A program made the position numbers and the translations under genes. Below, in pieces: positions 17,881 to 27,010 of a DNA stretch of 64,000 nt (its first letter is position 1; the number at the start of each line of letters is the position of its first letter). This stretch comes from Solimonas soli DSM 21787 (GTDB lineage Bacteria; Pseudomonadota; Gammaproteobacteria; Nevskiales; Nevskiaceae), in assembly GCF_000474945.1 (NCBI RefSeq), contig NZ_AXDW01000016.1, positions 45,087 through 109,086 on the forward strand, in the 5' to 3' direction. Below the pieces are notes generated by a model. The model was not told the origin of the DNA. It made no database searches and was given only the letters and a program-made list of their open reading frames with translations.

Positions 17881-18648
17881 TTAATGGAACATGAACGCGG
17901 TGAGGACGAAGTCGAGGGCGAGGATCGCCAGCGACGACACCACCACCGTCGAAGTGGTCGCGCGCGACACGCCTTCCGATGTCGGCGCCGCGTGATAACC
18001 CTGGTAGACGGCGATCCAGCTGACCACCGCGCCGAACACCAGGCTCTTGGTGAAACTCTGGATCAGGTCGTGTCCGTCCACATTGGCGCGGATCTGCGAC
18101 CAGTAGCTGCCGGCATCGACGCCGAGCAGTTCGACGCCGATCGCGTGGCCGCCGGCGACGCCGATCGCCATGACGTTGAAGATCGCGGTCAGCAGCGGCA
18201 TGGCGATCACGGCGGCGATGAAGCGCGGCGCGATGACGTGGCGCATCGGATCGACCGCCATCATTTCCATCGCCGACAGCTGGTCGGTGGCGCGCATCAG
18301 GCCGATCTCGGCGGCGAGCGCCGAGCCGGCGCGGCCGGCGAACAGCAGCGCCGTCACCACCGGACCGAGCTCGCGGATGATCGACAGCGCGACCAGCACG
18401 CCGAGCGAGCTGGCGGCGCCGAAGCGCACCAGCGTGTGATAGCCCTGCAGCGACAGCACCATGCCGATGAACATGCCGGAGATGACGATGATGATCATCG
18501 ACAGCACGCCGATCATGTAGATCTGCCGGACGATCGAGCCGGGACGCAGCAGCGCCGGCGGAATCGCGCGCAGGATGCCGAGCAGGAAGAACAGCGCGCG
18601 GCCGAGCCCGGCGAGGAAGTCGGTGAGCACCGTGACGATGCCGCTCAT
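17881..18648 (-). CDS. mlaE: MlaE, permease of the phospholipid ABC transporter
   Basis: 255-aa integral membrane protein with five or six hydrophobic segments and the MlaE signature region ([21 protein letters not shown] followed by [17 protein letters not shown]), the EQ-loop equivalent that contacts the ATPase. ATG 18648 overlaps the mlaF stop by four bases; a much longer open frame upstream is the shadow of mlaF. Confidence 0.95.
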   Translation of the reverse strand: MSGIVTVLTDFLAGLGRALFFLLGILRAIPPALLRPGSIVRQIYMIGVLSMIIIVISGMFIGMVLSLQGYHTLVRFGAASSLGVLVALSIIRELGPVVTALLFAGRAGSALAAEIGLMRATDQLSAMEMMAVDPMRHVIAPRFIAAVIAMPLLTAIFNVMAIGVAGGHAIGVELLGVDAGSYWSQIRANVDGHDLIQSFTKSLVFGAVVSWIAVYQGYHAAPTSEGVSRATTSTVVVSSLAILALDFVLTAFMFH

Positions 18649-19487
18649 GCTTGCCCCAGCAGATCGTCGGCCAGCGTGCGGGCCTTGTAATGGAAGGCGA
18701 CCGGGCCGTCCGGCCGGCCCTGCAGGAACTGCTGCACGTATTCGAGCGGGGACGCGCGGATCTCGTCCGGTGTGCCGCGCGCCTGTATCTGGCCGCCGGC
18801 CACCACGTAGGCGTAGTCGGCGATCGACAGCACCTCGGCTACGTCGTGCGACACGATCACGCTGGTGATGCCGAGCGACTGATTCAGCGAGCGGATCAGG
18901 CGCAGCAGCACGCCCATGCTGATCGGGTCCTGGCCGGTGAACGGCTCGTCGTACATCACCATTTCCGGATCGAGGGCGATCGCGCGCGCCAGCGCGACGC
19001 GGCGCGCCATGCCGCCCGACAATTCCTCCGGATACAGATCGCGCGCGCCGCGCAGGCCGACGGCCTCGAGCTTCATCAGCACGATGTCGCGGATCGCCGC
19101 TTCCGGCAGGCGCGTGTGCTCGCGCAGCGGGAAGGCGACGTTCTCGAACACCGACAGGTCGGTCAGCAGCGCGCCGTTCTGGAACAGCAGGCTCATGCGC
19201 TTGCGCAGCGCGTAGAGTCCGGCGCGCGACTGGCGATGCACGTTGAGGCCGTCGAACTCGACGGCGCCGGCGCTCGGCTGCCATTGCCCGCCGATGATGC
19301 GCAGCAAGGTGGTCTTGCCGGTGCCGGAAGGACCCATGATGGCGGTGATCCTGCCGCGCGCGATGTCGACATCGACACCGTCGTAGATCTTGCGGCTGCC
19401 GCGGCTGAAGTGCAGGCCGCGCACCCGGACGAGCGGAGGCAGCGTGGCGTTCGGCGCGGCGTCGGACGTCGGGACGGTCGATGGCAT
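18645..19487 (-). CDS. mlaF: MlaF, ATPase of the phospholipid ABC transporter
   Basis: 280-aa ABC ATPase with Walker [10 protein letters not shown], signature LSGGMARR, Walker [11 protein letters not shown] and switch histidine in VIVSHDVAE. The N-terminal extension of about 18 residues is Ser/Ala-rich. First gene of the mla operon; the promoter must lie in the gene-free interval 19488-19735, where no clear -35/-10 pair was found. Confidence 0.95.
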   Translation of the reverse strand: MPSTVPTSDAAPNATLPPLVRVRGLHFSRGSRKIYDGVDVDIARGRITAIMGPSGTGKTTLLRIIGGQWQPSAGAVEFDGLNVHRQSRAGLYALRKRMSLLFQNGALLTDLSVFENVAFPLREHTRLPEAAIRDIVLMKLEAVGLRGARDLYPEELSGGMARRVALARAIALDPEMVMYDEPFTGQDPISMGVLLRLIRSLNQSLGITSVIVSHDVAEVLSIADYAYVVAGGQIQARGTPDEIRASPLEYVQQFLQGRPDGPVAFHYKARTLADDLLGQA

Positions 19488-19735
19488 GTTAGGTCGAAGG
19501 CAAGCGGCGGAGGGACAGCCTGCAACGGCGGCACATTGTAGCGGAGCAGCCGAACGCAGCCTGACTGATCGTCATGGATCGGGCCGCGAACCCCTTGCCC
19601 GCATCTTGCCGAGGGTCGGGCGGCCGGAGCAAGCACGAGGCCATGCCAGGTGCTTATTGAGGCGACCGCGCGCATTTCACAAGAGCCGGCAAGATCCGGG
19701 ACGCGCCGGGCCTCTTGCGCACGATGGCGGCGGCT

Positions 19736-20419
19736 TCAGGCACCGCCACCGTCCGCAGACGCCGGCCGGGTGAGGAAGCGCAAGAGATGCACGAGCAGGG
19801 CCTCGCCGGCCGCCTCGACGCTGGCCGGGCCGCCGAGATCCGCGAGCTGCGCCATGCGCAGGCCCCGGTAGCCACAGGGATTGATGCGCGAGAACGGTTC
19901 CAGATCCATGGCCACGTTGAGGGCCAGCCCGTGATACGTGCAGCCGCGCCGCACGCGCAGGCCGAGCGAGCCGATCTTCATGCGCACGCCGCGCGCATCG
20001 TCGACATAGACGCCCGGCGCGTCGCGGTCGGCATAGGCGCGGATGCCGGACTCGGCGAGCAGCTCGATCATGCTCTGCTCGAGCCGCGTCACCAGCGTGC
20101 GGATGCCGTAGCCGCGCCGGTGCAGGTCGATGAGGAAATACACCACCAGCTGGCCGGGACCGTGATAGGTGACCTGGCCGCCGCGATCGGCCTGCACGAC
20201 CGGGATGTCGCCCGGCGCCAGCAGATGCTCGGCTTTGCCGGCCTGGCCCTGGGTGAACACCGGCGGATGCTCGAGCAGCCAGATCTCGTCCGCCGTGTCG
20301 GCGTCGCGCGCGTCGGTGAAGGCGCGCATGCGCGCCAGGGTGTCGGCGTAGGCGACGCGGCCGAGGCGGCGGACGACCGGCGGGGCCGGATCGGCGGCGA
20401 TGGCGGAAGGCACGGCCAT
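19736..20419 (-). CDS. lipB: Octanoyl-[acyl-carrier-protein]-protein N-octanoyltransferase (LipB)
   Basis: Transfers octanoyl from ACP to lipoyl domains, the first step of de novo lipoate synthesis. Active-site segments are [14 protein letters not shown], the lysine in [13 protein letters not shown] and the catalytic cysteine in [12 protein letters not shown] take ATG 20419 ([10 protein letters not shown], 227 aa); the ORF opens at 20491 but the extra residues are Arg-rich and not family-like. No lipA is next to it in the window; the gene stands alone between mlaF and the divergent FAD oxidoreductase. Confidence 0.93.
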   Translation of the reverse strand: MAVPSAIAADPAPPVVRRLGRVAYADTLARMRAFTDARDADTADEIWLLEHPPVFTQGQAGKAEHLLAPGDIPVVQADRGGQVTYHGPGQLVVYFLIDLHRRGYGIRTLVTRLEQSMIELLAESGIRAYADRDAPGVYVDDARGVRMKIGSLGLRVRRGCTYHGLALNVAMDLEPFSRINPCGYRGLRMAQLADLGGPASVEAAGEALLVHLLRFLTRPASADGGGA

Positions 20420-20567
20420 GGGGGCGGCGTGGAGCGGGCGAAGTCCGGAGCGGGCGGCGCGCATGGTGCGCCGCCGGCGCGGCGAACACAACCGGCCGCG
20501 TGAAACCGAATCGCACGGCCGGCCGTAATCCCAGTCGTCAGCGATTCATCGACCTGGGGAGGGCAGT

Positions 20568-21908
20568 TTGGACATCGCCATCATCGGCGCCGGCATTTCC
20601 GGTCTCGGCGCCGCGCATGCGCTGCAGCAGCGCCATCGCGTCGTCGTCTTCGAACAGGACGCGCGCGCCGGCGGCCACACCAACACCATCGAGGTGCCGA
20701 CGCCGGCCGGGCCGCAGCCGATCGACACCGGCTGGATCGTCTTCAACGCGCAGAACTATCCGAACCTGGCGGCGCTGTTCGCCGAGCTCGACGTGCCGGT
20801 GCGGCCGACGCGGATGTCGTTCTCGGTGTCGCTCGGCGACGGCGCCTACGAATGGCGCGGCAGCGACAATCCGCTGTCCTTCTTCGCGCAGCCGGGCAAT
20901 CTGCTGCGGCCCGCGCACTGGCGCCTGCTGCGCGACATCCTCGCGCTCAATGCACGCTGCCGGAAGCTGCTGCGCGAGGACCGCCTGCCGGACGGCACGC
21001 TCGGCGCGTTCCTCGACGCGCAGGGTTTCGGCGGCGAGCTGCGCAGCCGCTACCTGCTGCCGATGGCCGGCCTGATCTGGAGCTGCTCGCCGGCCGAGGC
21101 CGCCGAATACCCCGCCGCCGACTTCATGCGCTTCTTCGAGGCGCACGGCCTGTTCAGCACCATGAACCAGCCGTGCTGGAACACCGTGGTCGGCGGCAGC
21201 CAGGTCTACGTGCGGCGCCTGCTGCAGCGTTTCGCCGGCACGCTGCGCCTGGCGACGCCGGTGCGGCGCGTCGAGCGCGCCGCCGACGGCGTGCGCGTGC
21301 ACAGCGCGGCCGGCGTCGAGCGCTTCGACGCGGTGATCTCGGCCGTGCACGCCGATCAGGCGCTGCGCCTGCTCGGCGCCGCCGACGACACCGAGCGCCG
21401 CGTGCTGCGCGGCATTCCCTACACGCGCAGCCGCTGCGTGCTGCATACCGACCGCAGCTTCCTGCCGCGCCGCCGCTTCGCCTGGGCGAGCTGGAACTAC
21501 CTGCATCCGCGCGACGAGGTGCACCGCGAACCGATCAGCGGCAGCTACTGGATGAACCAGCTGCAGGGCATCGCCAGCGAAACGCCTTATATCGTCACGC
21601 TCAATCCGCGCCGGCCGATCGCCGCCGCGCAGGTGCTCTACGAGACCGACTACGAGCATCCGTTCTACGGCCCCGCCTCGGTCGACACGCATCGCGACCT
21701 GAGCGCGATGCAGGGCCGCGGCGGCCTGTGGTGGGCCGGCGCCTGGACCGGCTTCGGTTTCCACGAGGACGGCCTGAAGTCGGCGCTGGCGGTGGTCGCG
21801 CGCCTCGATCCGCACTGCCTGCCGACCTGGGCCGTGCTCGGCGCGGCGCCGTCGCCGGCCGCAGCGGCGCCGGCGGCCGGCGCGCTGCACGCGGTCGCCG
21901 TGCCGTGA
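20568..21908 (+). CDS. FAD-dependent oxidoreductase (amine oxidase fold, COG2907-like) of a lipid-modification operon
   Basis: 446-aa flavoprotein with the N-terminal Rossmann motif IAIIGAGISGLGAAHAL and FEQDARAGGHTNTI. This family is almost always encoded beside DUF1365 and cyclopropane fatty acid synthase genes and is thought to act on membrane acyl chains (desaturation or oxidation). The start is TTG at 20568, preceded by GGGGAGGG. No signal peptide. It opens a run of seven genes joined by start/stop overlaps, so one transcript is likely. The exact reaction is unknown; a role like that of the desaturase in furan fatty acid synthesis is possible. Confidence 0.88.
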   Translation: MDIAIIGAGISGLGAAHALQQRHRVVVFEQDARAGGHTNTIEVPTPAGPQPIDTGWIVFNAQNYPNLAALFAELDVPVRPTRMSFSVSLGDGAYEWRGSDNPLSFFAQPGNLLRPAHWRLLRDILALNARCRKLLREDRLPDGTLGAFLDAQGFGGELRSRYLLPMAGLIWSCSPAEAAEYPAADFMRFFEAHGLFSTMNQPCWNTVVGGSQVYVRRLLQRFAGTLRLATPVRRVERAADGVRVHSAAGVERFDAVISAVHADQALRLLGAADDTERRVLRGIPYTRSRCVLHTDRSFLPRRRFAWASWNYLHPRDEVHREPISGSYWMNQLQGIASETPYIVTLNPRRPIAAAQVLYETDYEHPFYGPASVDTHRDLSAMQGRGGLWWAGAWTGFGFHEDGLKSALAVVARLDPHCLPTWAVLGAAPSPAAAAPAAGALHAVAVP

Positions 21909-22681
21909 GCAGGACGGTCGCCACGGCGGCGCTCTACGATTGCCGCGTCGTGCATCGCCGGCACCTCGCGCCGGCGCTGCGCTTCCGCTACCGGCTGCTC
22001 TACCTGCTGGTCGACATCGACCAGATCGAGGCGCTGTCGCGTTCGCTGTGGCTGTTCTCGTACAACCGCTTCAACCTTTTCAGCCTGCACGATCGCGATC
22101 ACGGCGGCCGCCGGCCCGGCGCGCTGCGCGCCTGGGCGGAGGACGCGCTGCGCGCCGCCGGCATCGTGCCGGACGGCGGCCGCATCCGCCTGCTGTGCCT
22201 GCCGCGCCTGCTCGGCTACGCGTTCAATCCGCTGTCGCTGTGGTACTGCGAAGCGCGCGACGGCCGCCTGCGCGCCGTCATCGCCGAGGTGCGCAACACC
22301 TTCGGCGAGCGGCACAGCTACGTGCTCGAACGCGGCGGCGCGGCGATCGACTGGCTGCAGCCGATCGCCAAGGACAAGGTCTTCCACGTCTCGCCGTTTC
22401 TCGACCTGCGCGGCGGCCGCTATCGCTTCCGCCTCGAGGCGCCGGGCGAGCGCCTGCGCGTCGCCATCCACGAAACCCTGCACGGCGCGGCCGTGCTCGA
22501 TGCCGGCATGGCGGGCGAGCGGCGCGCCCTGAGCAGCGGCGCGCTGCTGCGCGCGCTGCTCGGCATGCCGTGGATGACCGTCAAGGTCGTCGTCGCCATC
22601 CACTGGCAGGCGCTGCGCCTGTTCCTGCGCCGCGCACCCTTCTATCCCAAACCCCTTCCGCCTTCGTCGGAGATCAGCTGA
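21905..22681 (+). CDS. DUF1365 family protein
   Basis: 258-aa protein of the DUF1365 family: ALYDCRVVHRRHLAP near the start, FRYRLLYLLVDID, SYNRFNLFSLHDRDHG and GYAFNPLSLWYC are its hallmark segments. It is regularly paired with the preceding FAD oxidoreductase and the following cyclopropane-type synthase; function unknown, presumed lipid related. GTG start at 21905 overlaps the previous stop (GTGA). The frame is open far upstream but that part is a shadow. Confidence 0.9.
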   Translation: MSRTVATAALYDCRVVHRRHLAPALRFRYRLLYLLVDIDQIEALSRSLWLFSYNRFNLFSLHDRDHGGRRPGALRAWAEDALRAAGIVPDGGRIRLLCLPRLLGYAFNPLSLWYCEARDGRLRAVIAEVRNTFGERHSYVLERGGAAIDWLQPIAKDKVFHVSPFLDLRGGRYRFRLEAPGERLRVAIHETLHGAAVLDAGMAGERRALSSGALLRALLGMPWMTVKVVVAIHWQALRLFLRRAPFYPKPLPPSSEIS

Positions 22682-23931
22682 TGAGTCAACCGCTTCCCGA
22701 GTTTCCCAGCCTGCCCGCGCGCGCGGTCGAGGGTCGCGAGGTGACGAGCCGCGGCATGGCGCGGCTGCTGCTATGGATGCTGCGCGATTTCGCCATCGGC
22801 CGCCTCGATATCGAGTGGCCCGACGGCACCGGCGCGCGGCTCGAGGGCGCGCAAGCCGGCCCGCACGGCCAGCTGCGCATTCACAGCCCGCGCCTGCTCG
22901 GCTACGTGCTCGCGCGCGGCGAGGTCGGCTTCGGCGAGGCCTACATGGCCGGGCACTGGGACTCGCCCGATCTGAGCGCCCTGCTCGAAGTGCTGTACCG
23001 CAACGAGAACCGCGTGCGCGGCCCCTACGAGCGCAACGCGCTGGCGCGCCTGTGGGGGCTGCTGCGTCATCGCGCGCGACGCAATACGCGGCGCGGCGCG
23101 CGGCGCAACATCGAGTACCACTACGATCTCGGCAATGCGTTCTACGCGCAGTGGCTCGACCCGAGCATGGCCTACTCGAGCGCCGTGTTCGCGACGCCCG
23201 AACAGCCGCTGGCCGAGGCGCAGCGCCACAAGTTCGAGCTGCTCTGCGAGCGCCTGCAACTCGGTCCCGGCCAGCACCTGCTCGAGATCGGCTGCGGCTG
23301 GGGCGGCTTCGCGATCCATGCCGCGCAGCGCAGCGGCTGTCGCGTCACCGGCATCACGCTTTCGCAGGAACAGCTGCGCGAGGCCGAGCGCCGCGCCGCC
23401 GCGGCGGGGCTTGCCGACCGCGTGCAGTTCCGCCTGCAGGACTATCGCGATCTCGGCGTCGAGACCTACGACCGCGTGGTGTCGATCGAGATGTACGAGG
23501 CGGTCGGCGAGGCCTGGTGGCCGACTTACTTCGCCACCATCGCGCGCCTGCTCGCGCCCGGCGGCGTCGCCGCGCTGCAGGGCATCACCATCGATCCGGG
23601 CATCTTCGAGGCCTACCGCCGCAAGCGCGATTTCATCCAGAAGTACATCTTCCCCGGCGGCATGTTGAGCACGCCGGCGCTGCTCATGGCGCAGGCGCGC
23701 GCGGTCGGCCTCGCGCCCGAGGCGCCGGCCTTCTTCGCGCACGACTACGCGCGCACGCTGGCCTGCTGGCACCGCGGCGTGCTCGAGCACGCCGGCGCCA
23801 TCGAGCAGGCATACGGCATCCGCTTCCTGCGCATGTGGCGCTACTACCTCGCCTACTGCGAGTGCGGCTTCTCGACCGGCAGCATCGATCTCATGCAGCT
23901 GACGCTGCGCAAGCCGGCGGTCGCGCCATGA
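22681..23931 (+). CDS. SAM-dependent cyclopropane-fatty-acyl-phospholipid synthase family protein
   Basis: 416-aa methyltransferase that adds a methylene or methyl group from SAM to unsaturated acyl chains in phospholipids. It shows the N-terminal lipid-binding domain, EYHYDLGNAFYAQWLDPSM, the SAM loop LEIGCGWGGFAIHAA, SIEMYEAVGE and, near the C terminus, YCECGFSTGSIDL with the conserved Cys/Gly region. ATG overlaps the previous stop by one base (TGATG). It is the closer of two such enzymes in this operon to classical Cfa. Confidence 0.93.
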   Translation: MSQPLPEFPSLPARAVEGREVTSRGMARLLLWMLRDFAIGRLDIEWPDGTGARLEGAQAGPHGQLRIHSPRLLGYVLARGEVGFGEAYMAGHWDSPDLSALLEVLYRNENRVRGPYERNALARLWGLLRHRARRNTRRGARRNIEYHYDLGNAFYAQWLDPSMAYSSAVFATPEQPLAEAQRHKFELLCERLQLGPGQHLLEIGCGWGGFAIHAAQRSGCRVTGITLSQEQLREAERRAAAAGLADRVQFRLQDYRDLGVETYDRVVSIEMYEAVGEAWWPTYFATIARLLAPGGVAALQGITIDPGIFEAYRRKRDFIQKYIFPGGMLSTPALLMAQARAVGLAPEAPAFFAHDYARTLACWHRGVLEHAGAIEQAYGIRFLRMWRYYLAYCECGFSTGSIDLMQLTLRKPAVAP

Positions 23932-24395
23932 CGCGCCGCGCCCGCCTGCTCGCGCTGCTGCGCCAGCAACTGCTGCAGGGCGTGACGCCGCGGCGTCTGG
24001 CGCTGGCGCTCGGCCTGGCGTTCGCGCTCGGCATCTTCCCGGTGCTCGGCGCGACGACCATGCTCTGCGCCGTCGCCGGCGTGCTGCTGCGCCTCAACCA
24101 GCCGCTGCTGCAGCTCGCCAACTATCTGGTCTATCCCCTGCAGCTCGCGCTGCTGCTGCCGTTCTATCGCGCCGGCGAATGGCTGTTCGGCATGACGCCG
24201 GTGCCGCTGCTGTCGGTCGCCGATCTGCTGCGGCGCTTCGACGCCGATCCCTGGGCGTTCGTCGCCGACTATGCGCGCGTCGGCGTCGCCGGCATCGTCG
24301 TCTGGCTGCTGCTGAGCCCGCTGCTGGTCGGCACGCTGTACGGCGCCCTGCTGTTGCCGCTGCGGCGCATCGCCGGCCGCGAGGTGCCGGCATGA
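23928..24395 (+). CDS. DUF2062-type small membrane protein
   Basis: 155-aa protein with a basic N terminus and hydrophobic segments at about 25-45 (LALALGLAFALGIFPVLGA), 45-80 and 120-145. The pattern GLAFALGIFPVLGATT followed by LNQPLLQLANYLVYPLQ is that of DUF2062 proteins. Function unknown; the context points to the envelope lipids. ATG 23928 overlaps the preceding stop by four bases. Confidence 0.75.
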   Translation: MTRRARLLALLRQQLLQGVTPRRLALALGLAFALGIFPVLGATTMLCAVAGVLLRLNQPLLQLANYLVYPLQLALLLPFYRAGEWLFGMTPVPLLSVADLLRRFDADPWAFVADYARVGVAGIVVWLLLSPLLVGTLYGALLLPLRRIAGREVPA

Positions 24396-25186
24396 GCGCG
24401 GCGCCATGCACGCCGGCGCAGGCCATGCTCGCCGCCGCGGCGCTGGCGTTCGCCGCCAAGTGCTTCGCCTGGTGGCTGCAGCGGCGCACCGGCAACGCCG
24501 GCCTCGTCGATCCGGTCTGGGCCTGGACGCTGGGCGGCGTGGCCCTGCTGCTCGCCGCGCTCGGCAGCGCGCCGCCGTCGGTGCGCGTGCTGCTGGCGCT
24601 GATGGGCGGCGGCTGGGGCCTGCGTCTCGGCACGCATCTGTGGCGTCGCAATTTCGGCGCGGCCGAGGACTGGCGCTACGCGCAGCTGCGCGAACGCTGG
24701 GGCGCGGCGGCGCCGGCGCGCCTGTTCGCCTTCTTCCAGTTCCAGAATCTGTTCACCCTGGCGCTGGCGGCGAGCGCCTTCCTGCCGGTCGCCTGGCGCG
24801 GCGCCGCGCCGTCGTCGCCGGCGATGCTGCTCGCGGTCGCGATCTGGCTCGTCGCGGTGTTCGGTGAAGGCGTCGCCGATGCGCAGATGGCCGCTTTCCG
24901 CGCCGATCCGGCGCGCCGCGGCGAGGTCTGCGCCGACGGCCTGTGGCGCTGGTCGCGGCACCCCAACTACTTCTTCGAATGCCTGCACTGGTGCGCCTAC
25001 GTGCCGCTCGCGCTCGGCGCGCCCTGGGGCTGGGCGACGCTCATCGCGCCGCTGGTGATGGCGACGCTGCTGCTGCGCTTCTCCGGCGTACCGCTGCTCG
25101 AAGCGGAGCTGATGCGGCGCAAGCCCGGCTATCGCGACTACGTGCGGCGCACTTCCGTTCTCATTCCCTGGCCTCCCCGTTCATGA
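24392..25186 (+). CDS. DUF1295 membrane protein (steroid 5-alpha-reductase-like fold)
   Basis: 264-aa integral membrane protein with about six helices and the C-terminal signature GLWRWSRHPNYFFECLHW and KPGYRDYVRRTS. This places it in DUF1295, related to isoprenylcysteine methyltransferases and steroid 5-alpha reductases. Such proteins reduce or methylate lipophilic substrates; here an acyl chain is the likely target (inference). ATGA overlap with the previous gene and with the next. Confidence 0.88.
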   Translation: MSAAPCTPAQAMLAAAALAFAAKCFAWWLQRRTGNAGLVDPVWAWTLGGVALLLAALGSAPPSVRVLLALMGGGWGLRLGTHLWRRNFGAAEDWRYAQLRERWGAAAPARLFAFFQFQNLFTLALAASAFLPVAWRGAAPSSPAMLLAVAIWLVAVFGEGVADAQMAAFRADPARRGEVCADGLWRWSRHPNYFFECLHWCAYVPLALGAPWGWATLIAPLVMATLLLRFSGVPLLEAELMRRKPGYRDYVRRTSVLIPWPPRS

Positions 25187-26229
25187 ATCTCATCGATCTC
25201 TGCGAGCGCGGTTACATCCCCGACTTCCTGACCCGCCTCGGCATGCGGCGCCTCATCGCACAGCGCCTGCGCGACGAGCGGCGGCGCGACACGCCGGCGG
25301 CGCGCGCCGCCTGGCTCGCCGAACTGCGCGCGAGCCCGATCGCCATCGACACCGGCGCCGCCAACGAGCAGCACTACGAGGTGCCGCCGGCCTTCTTCGA
25401 GATGCATCTCGGCCCGCATCTCAAGTACTCCTGCTGTCTTTACGACGACGGCGGCGAGTCGCTGTCCGGCGCCGAGGCGGCGATGCTGCATCGCTACGCC
25501 GAGCGCGCCGCGCTGGGCGACGGGCAGCGCGTGCTCGACCTCGGTTGCGGCTGGGGTTCGCTGTCGCTGTGGCTCGCGCGCCGCTATCCGCGCGCGCAGA
25601 TCGTCGGCCTGTCGAACTCGCACGGGCAGCGCGAATTCATCCTGCGCCGCGCCGCCGAACTCGGCCTGCGCAATCTGCAGATCGTGACCGGCGACATCGC
25701 CACGTTCGAGTTTCCGGACGAAGTGCTCGGCAAGGGCTTCGACCGCGTGCTGTCGATCGAGATGTTCGAGCACATGCGCAACTACGAGCGCCTGCTCGCC
25801 AAGATCGCCGGCTGGCTGCGTGCCGACGGCCGCCTGTTCGTGCACGTCTTCGCGCACCGCGAGCTGAGCTATCCCTTCGAGGAGCGCGACGCCAGCGACT
25901 GGATGACGAAGCACTTCTTCCGCGGCGGCCTGATGCCCTCGCGCGCGCTGCTCGCCGAGTTCCAGGGCGATCTGCGCCTCGAGCGGGACTGGTGGCTGCC
26001 CGGCACGCACTACGCGCGCACGGCGGAGGACTGGCTGGCGCAGCTCGACGCGCGGCGCCACGACATCCATCGGCTCTTCGCCGGCACGTTCGGCGCAGCG
26101 CAGGCGGCGCTCATGGTGCAGCGCTGGCGCATGTTCTACATGGCGGTCGCCGAGCTGTTCGGCCATGCCGGCGGCGGCGAATGGGGCGTGGCGCACTACC
26201 TGTTCGCGCCGCGCAAGGCGCAGGCCTGA
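25183..26229 (+). CDS. Second cyclopropane-synthase-like SAM methyltransferase
   Basis: 348-aa methyltransferase of the Cfa/coclaurine N-methyltransferase branch: NEQHYEVPPAFFEMHLGPH and KYSCCLYDDG, SAM loop LDLGCGWGSLSLWLA and SIEMFEHMRNYERLL. It differs from the gene at 22681 in lacking the N-terminal domain and in its C-terminal half, so the two probably modify different substrates or positions. In the Rhodobacter furan fatty acid pathway a Cfa-like methyltransferase works with a flavin desaturase; this pair could be analogous (inference). Confidence 0.9.
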   Translation: MNLIDLCERGYIPDFLTRLGMRRLIAQRLRDERRRDTPAARAAWLAELRASPIAIDTGAANEQHYEVPPAFFEMHLGPHLKYSCCLYDDGGESLSGAEAAMLHRYAERAALGDGQRVLDLGCGWGSLSLWLARRYPRAQIVGLSNSHGQREFILRRAAELGLRNLQIVTGDIATFEFPDEVLGKGFDRVLSIEMFEHMRNYERLLAKIAGWLRADGRLFVHVFAHRELSYPFEERDASDWMTKHFFRGGLMPSRALLAEFQGDLRLERDWWLPGTHYARTAEDWLAQLDARRHDIHRLFAGTFGAAQAALMVQRWRMFYMAVAELFGHAGGGEWGVAHYLFAPRKAQA

Positions 26230-26999
26230 TGCCGATGCGCGCCTCGCGCGCGGCGCCGCGGTACGCGGCCGGGCTGGCGCTGGCGCTGCTGCTCGGCCGC
26301 GCGGCGGGCGCCGAGCGCGTCGAGCGTTTCTACGGCTACGCCTTCGAACTCGACAGCGGCCGCTTCCTCTACACCGAGGCGCACCGCCAGCGCTACGACG
26401 GCGAGCGCTGGCTCGGCGGCGAGGTGCGCTACGTCGACGCGCAGGGCCGCGAGTTTGCGCGCAAGACGCTCGATTTCAGTGCCAGTCCGTACGTGCCGAC
26501 CTACCGGCTCGAGGTGCCGGGCGACGGCTATCTGGAAGGCATCACGGCGGTCGCGGGCCGCGACGTGCAGCTGATCAAGCGCGAGCGCGCCGACGCGCCA
26601 TTGCGGCGGCGCGAACTCGCGCTCGACGGCACGCTGGCCGCCGACGCCGGCTTCAACAGCCTGCTGCTCGATCATCTCGACGCCCTGCGCCGCGGCGCGA
26701 CGCTGGCGTTCCGCTTCATCGCCGCCGGCCGTCTCGATGCCTATCGCCTGCGCGTGCGCGAACTCGGCGACACGCAGTTCGAAGGCCGGCCGGCCGTGCG
26801 GCTGCAGGCCGAACCGGATTCGCTGCTGCGCCTGCTGGTCGCGCCGCTGCAACTGGTCTACGACCCCGAGCGGCGACGCCTGCTCGAATACCGCGGACCG
26901 TCGAATGTGCACGATCCGGCGAGCGGCGCGAGCTGGAACGTGCGCGTGAGCTTCTCCGCGCAGCCGCCGGCGCAGGCCCTGCCGCTGCCGCCGCCCTGA
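26229..26999 (+). CDS. Exported protein of unknown function, paralogue of the gene at 54369
   Basis: 256-aa protein with an N-terminal signal sequence (AAGLALALLLGRAAGA). The mature part starts RVERFYGYAFELDSGRFLYTE and ends RRRLLEYRGPSNVHDPASG. The gene at 54369 shares the same landmarks (FYGYAYELASGRYLYTE, LEYRGVGNVPDPASG), so they are paralogues. I recognise no family. Starts on the previous stop (TGATG) and closes the lipid operon, 11 bases from the convergent anti-sigma gene. A periplasmic lipid- or sterol-binding role would fit but is a guess. Confidence 0.72.
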   Translation: MPMRASRAAPRYAAGLALALLLGRAAGAERVERFYGYAFELDSGRFLYTEAHRQRYDGERWLGGEVRYVDAQGREFARKTLDFSASPYVPTYRLEVPGDGYLEGITAVAGRDVQLIKRERADAPLRRRELALDGTLAADAGFNSLLLDHLDALRRGATLAFRFIAAGRLDAYRLRVRELGDTQFEGRPAVRLQAEPDSLLRLLVAPLQLVYDPERRRLLEYRGPSNVHDPASGASWNVRVSFSAQPPAQALPLPPP

Positions 27000-27010
27000 G
27001 GGCGACGGCC

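Noticed and set aside
20501..20529. TGAAAC - 17 bases - CGTAAT as an ECF sigma promoter for the lipid operon
   Set aside because: No matching pair was found upstream of the adjacent sigma gene at 28331, and such six-mers are weak evidence alone.
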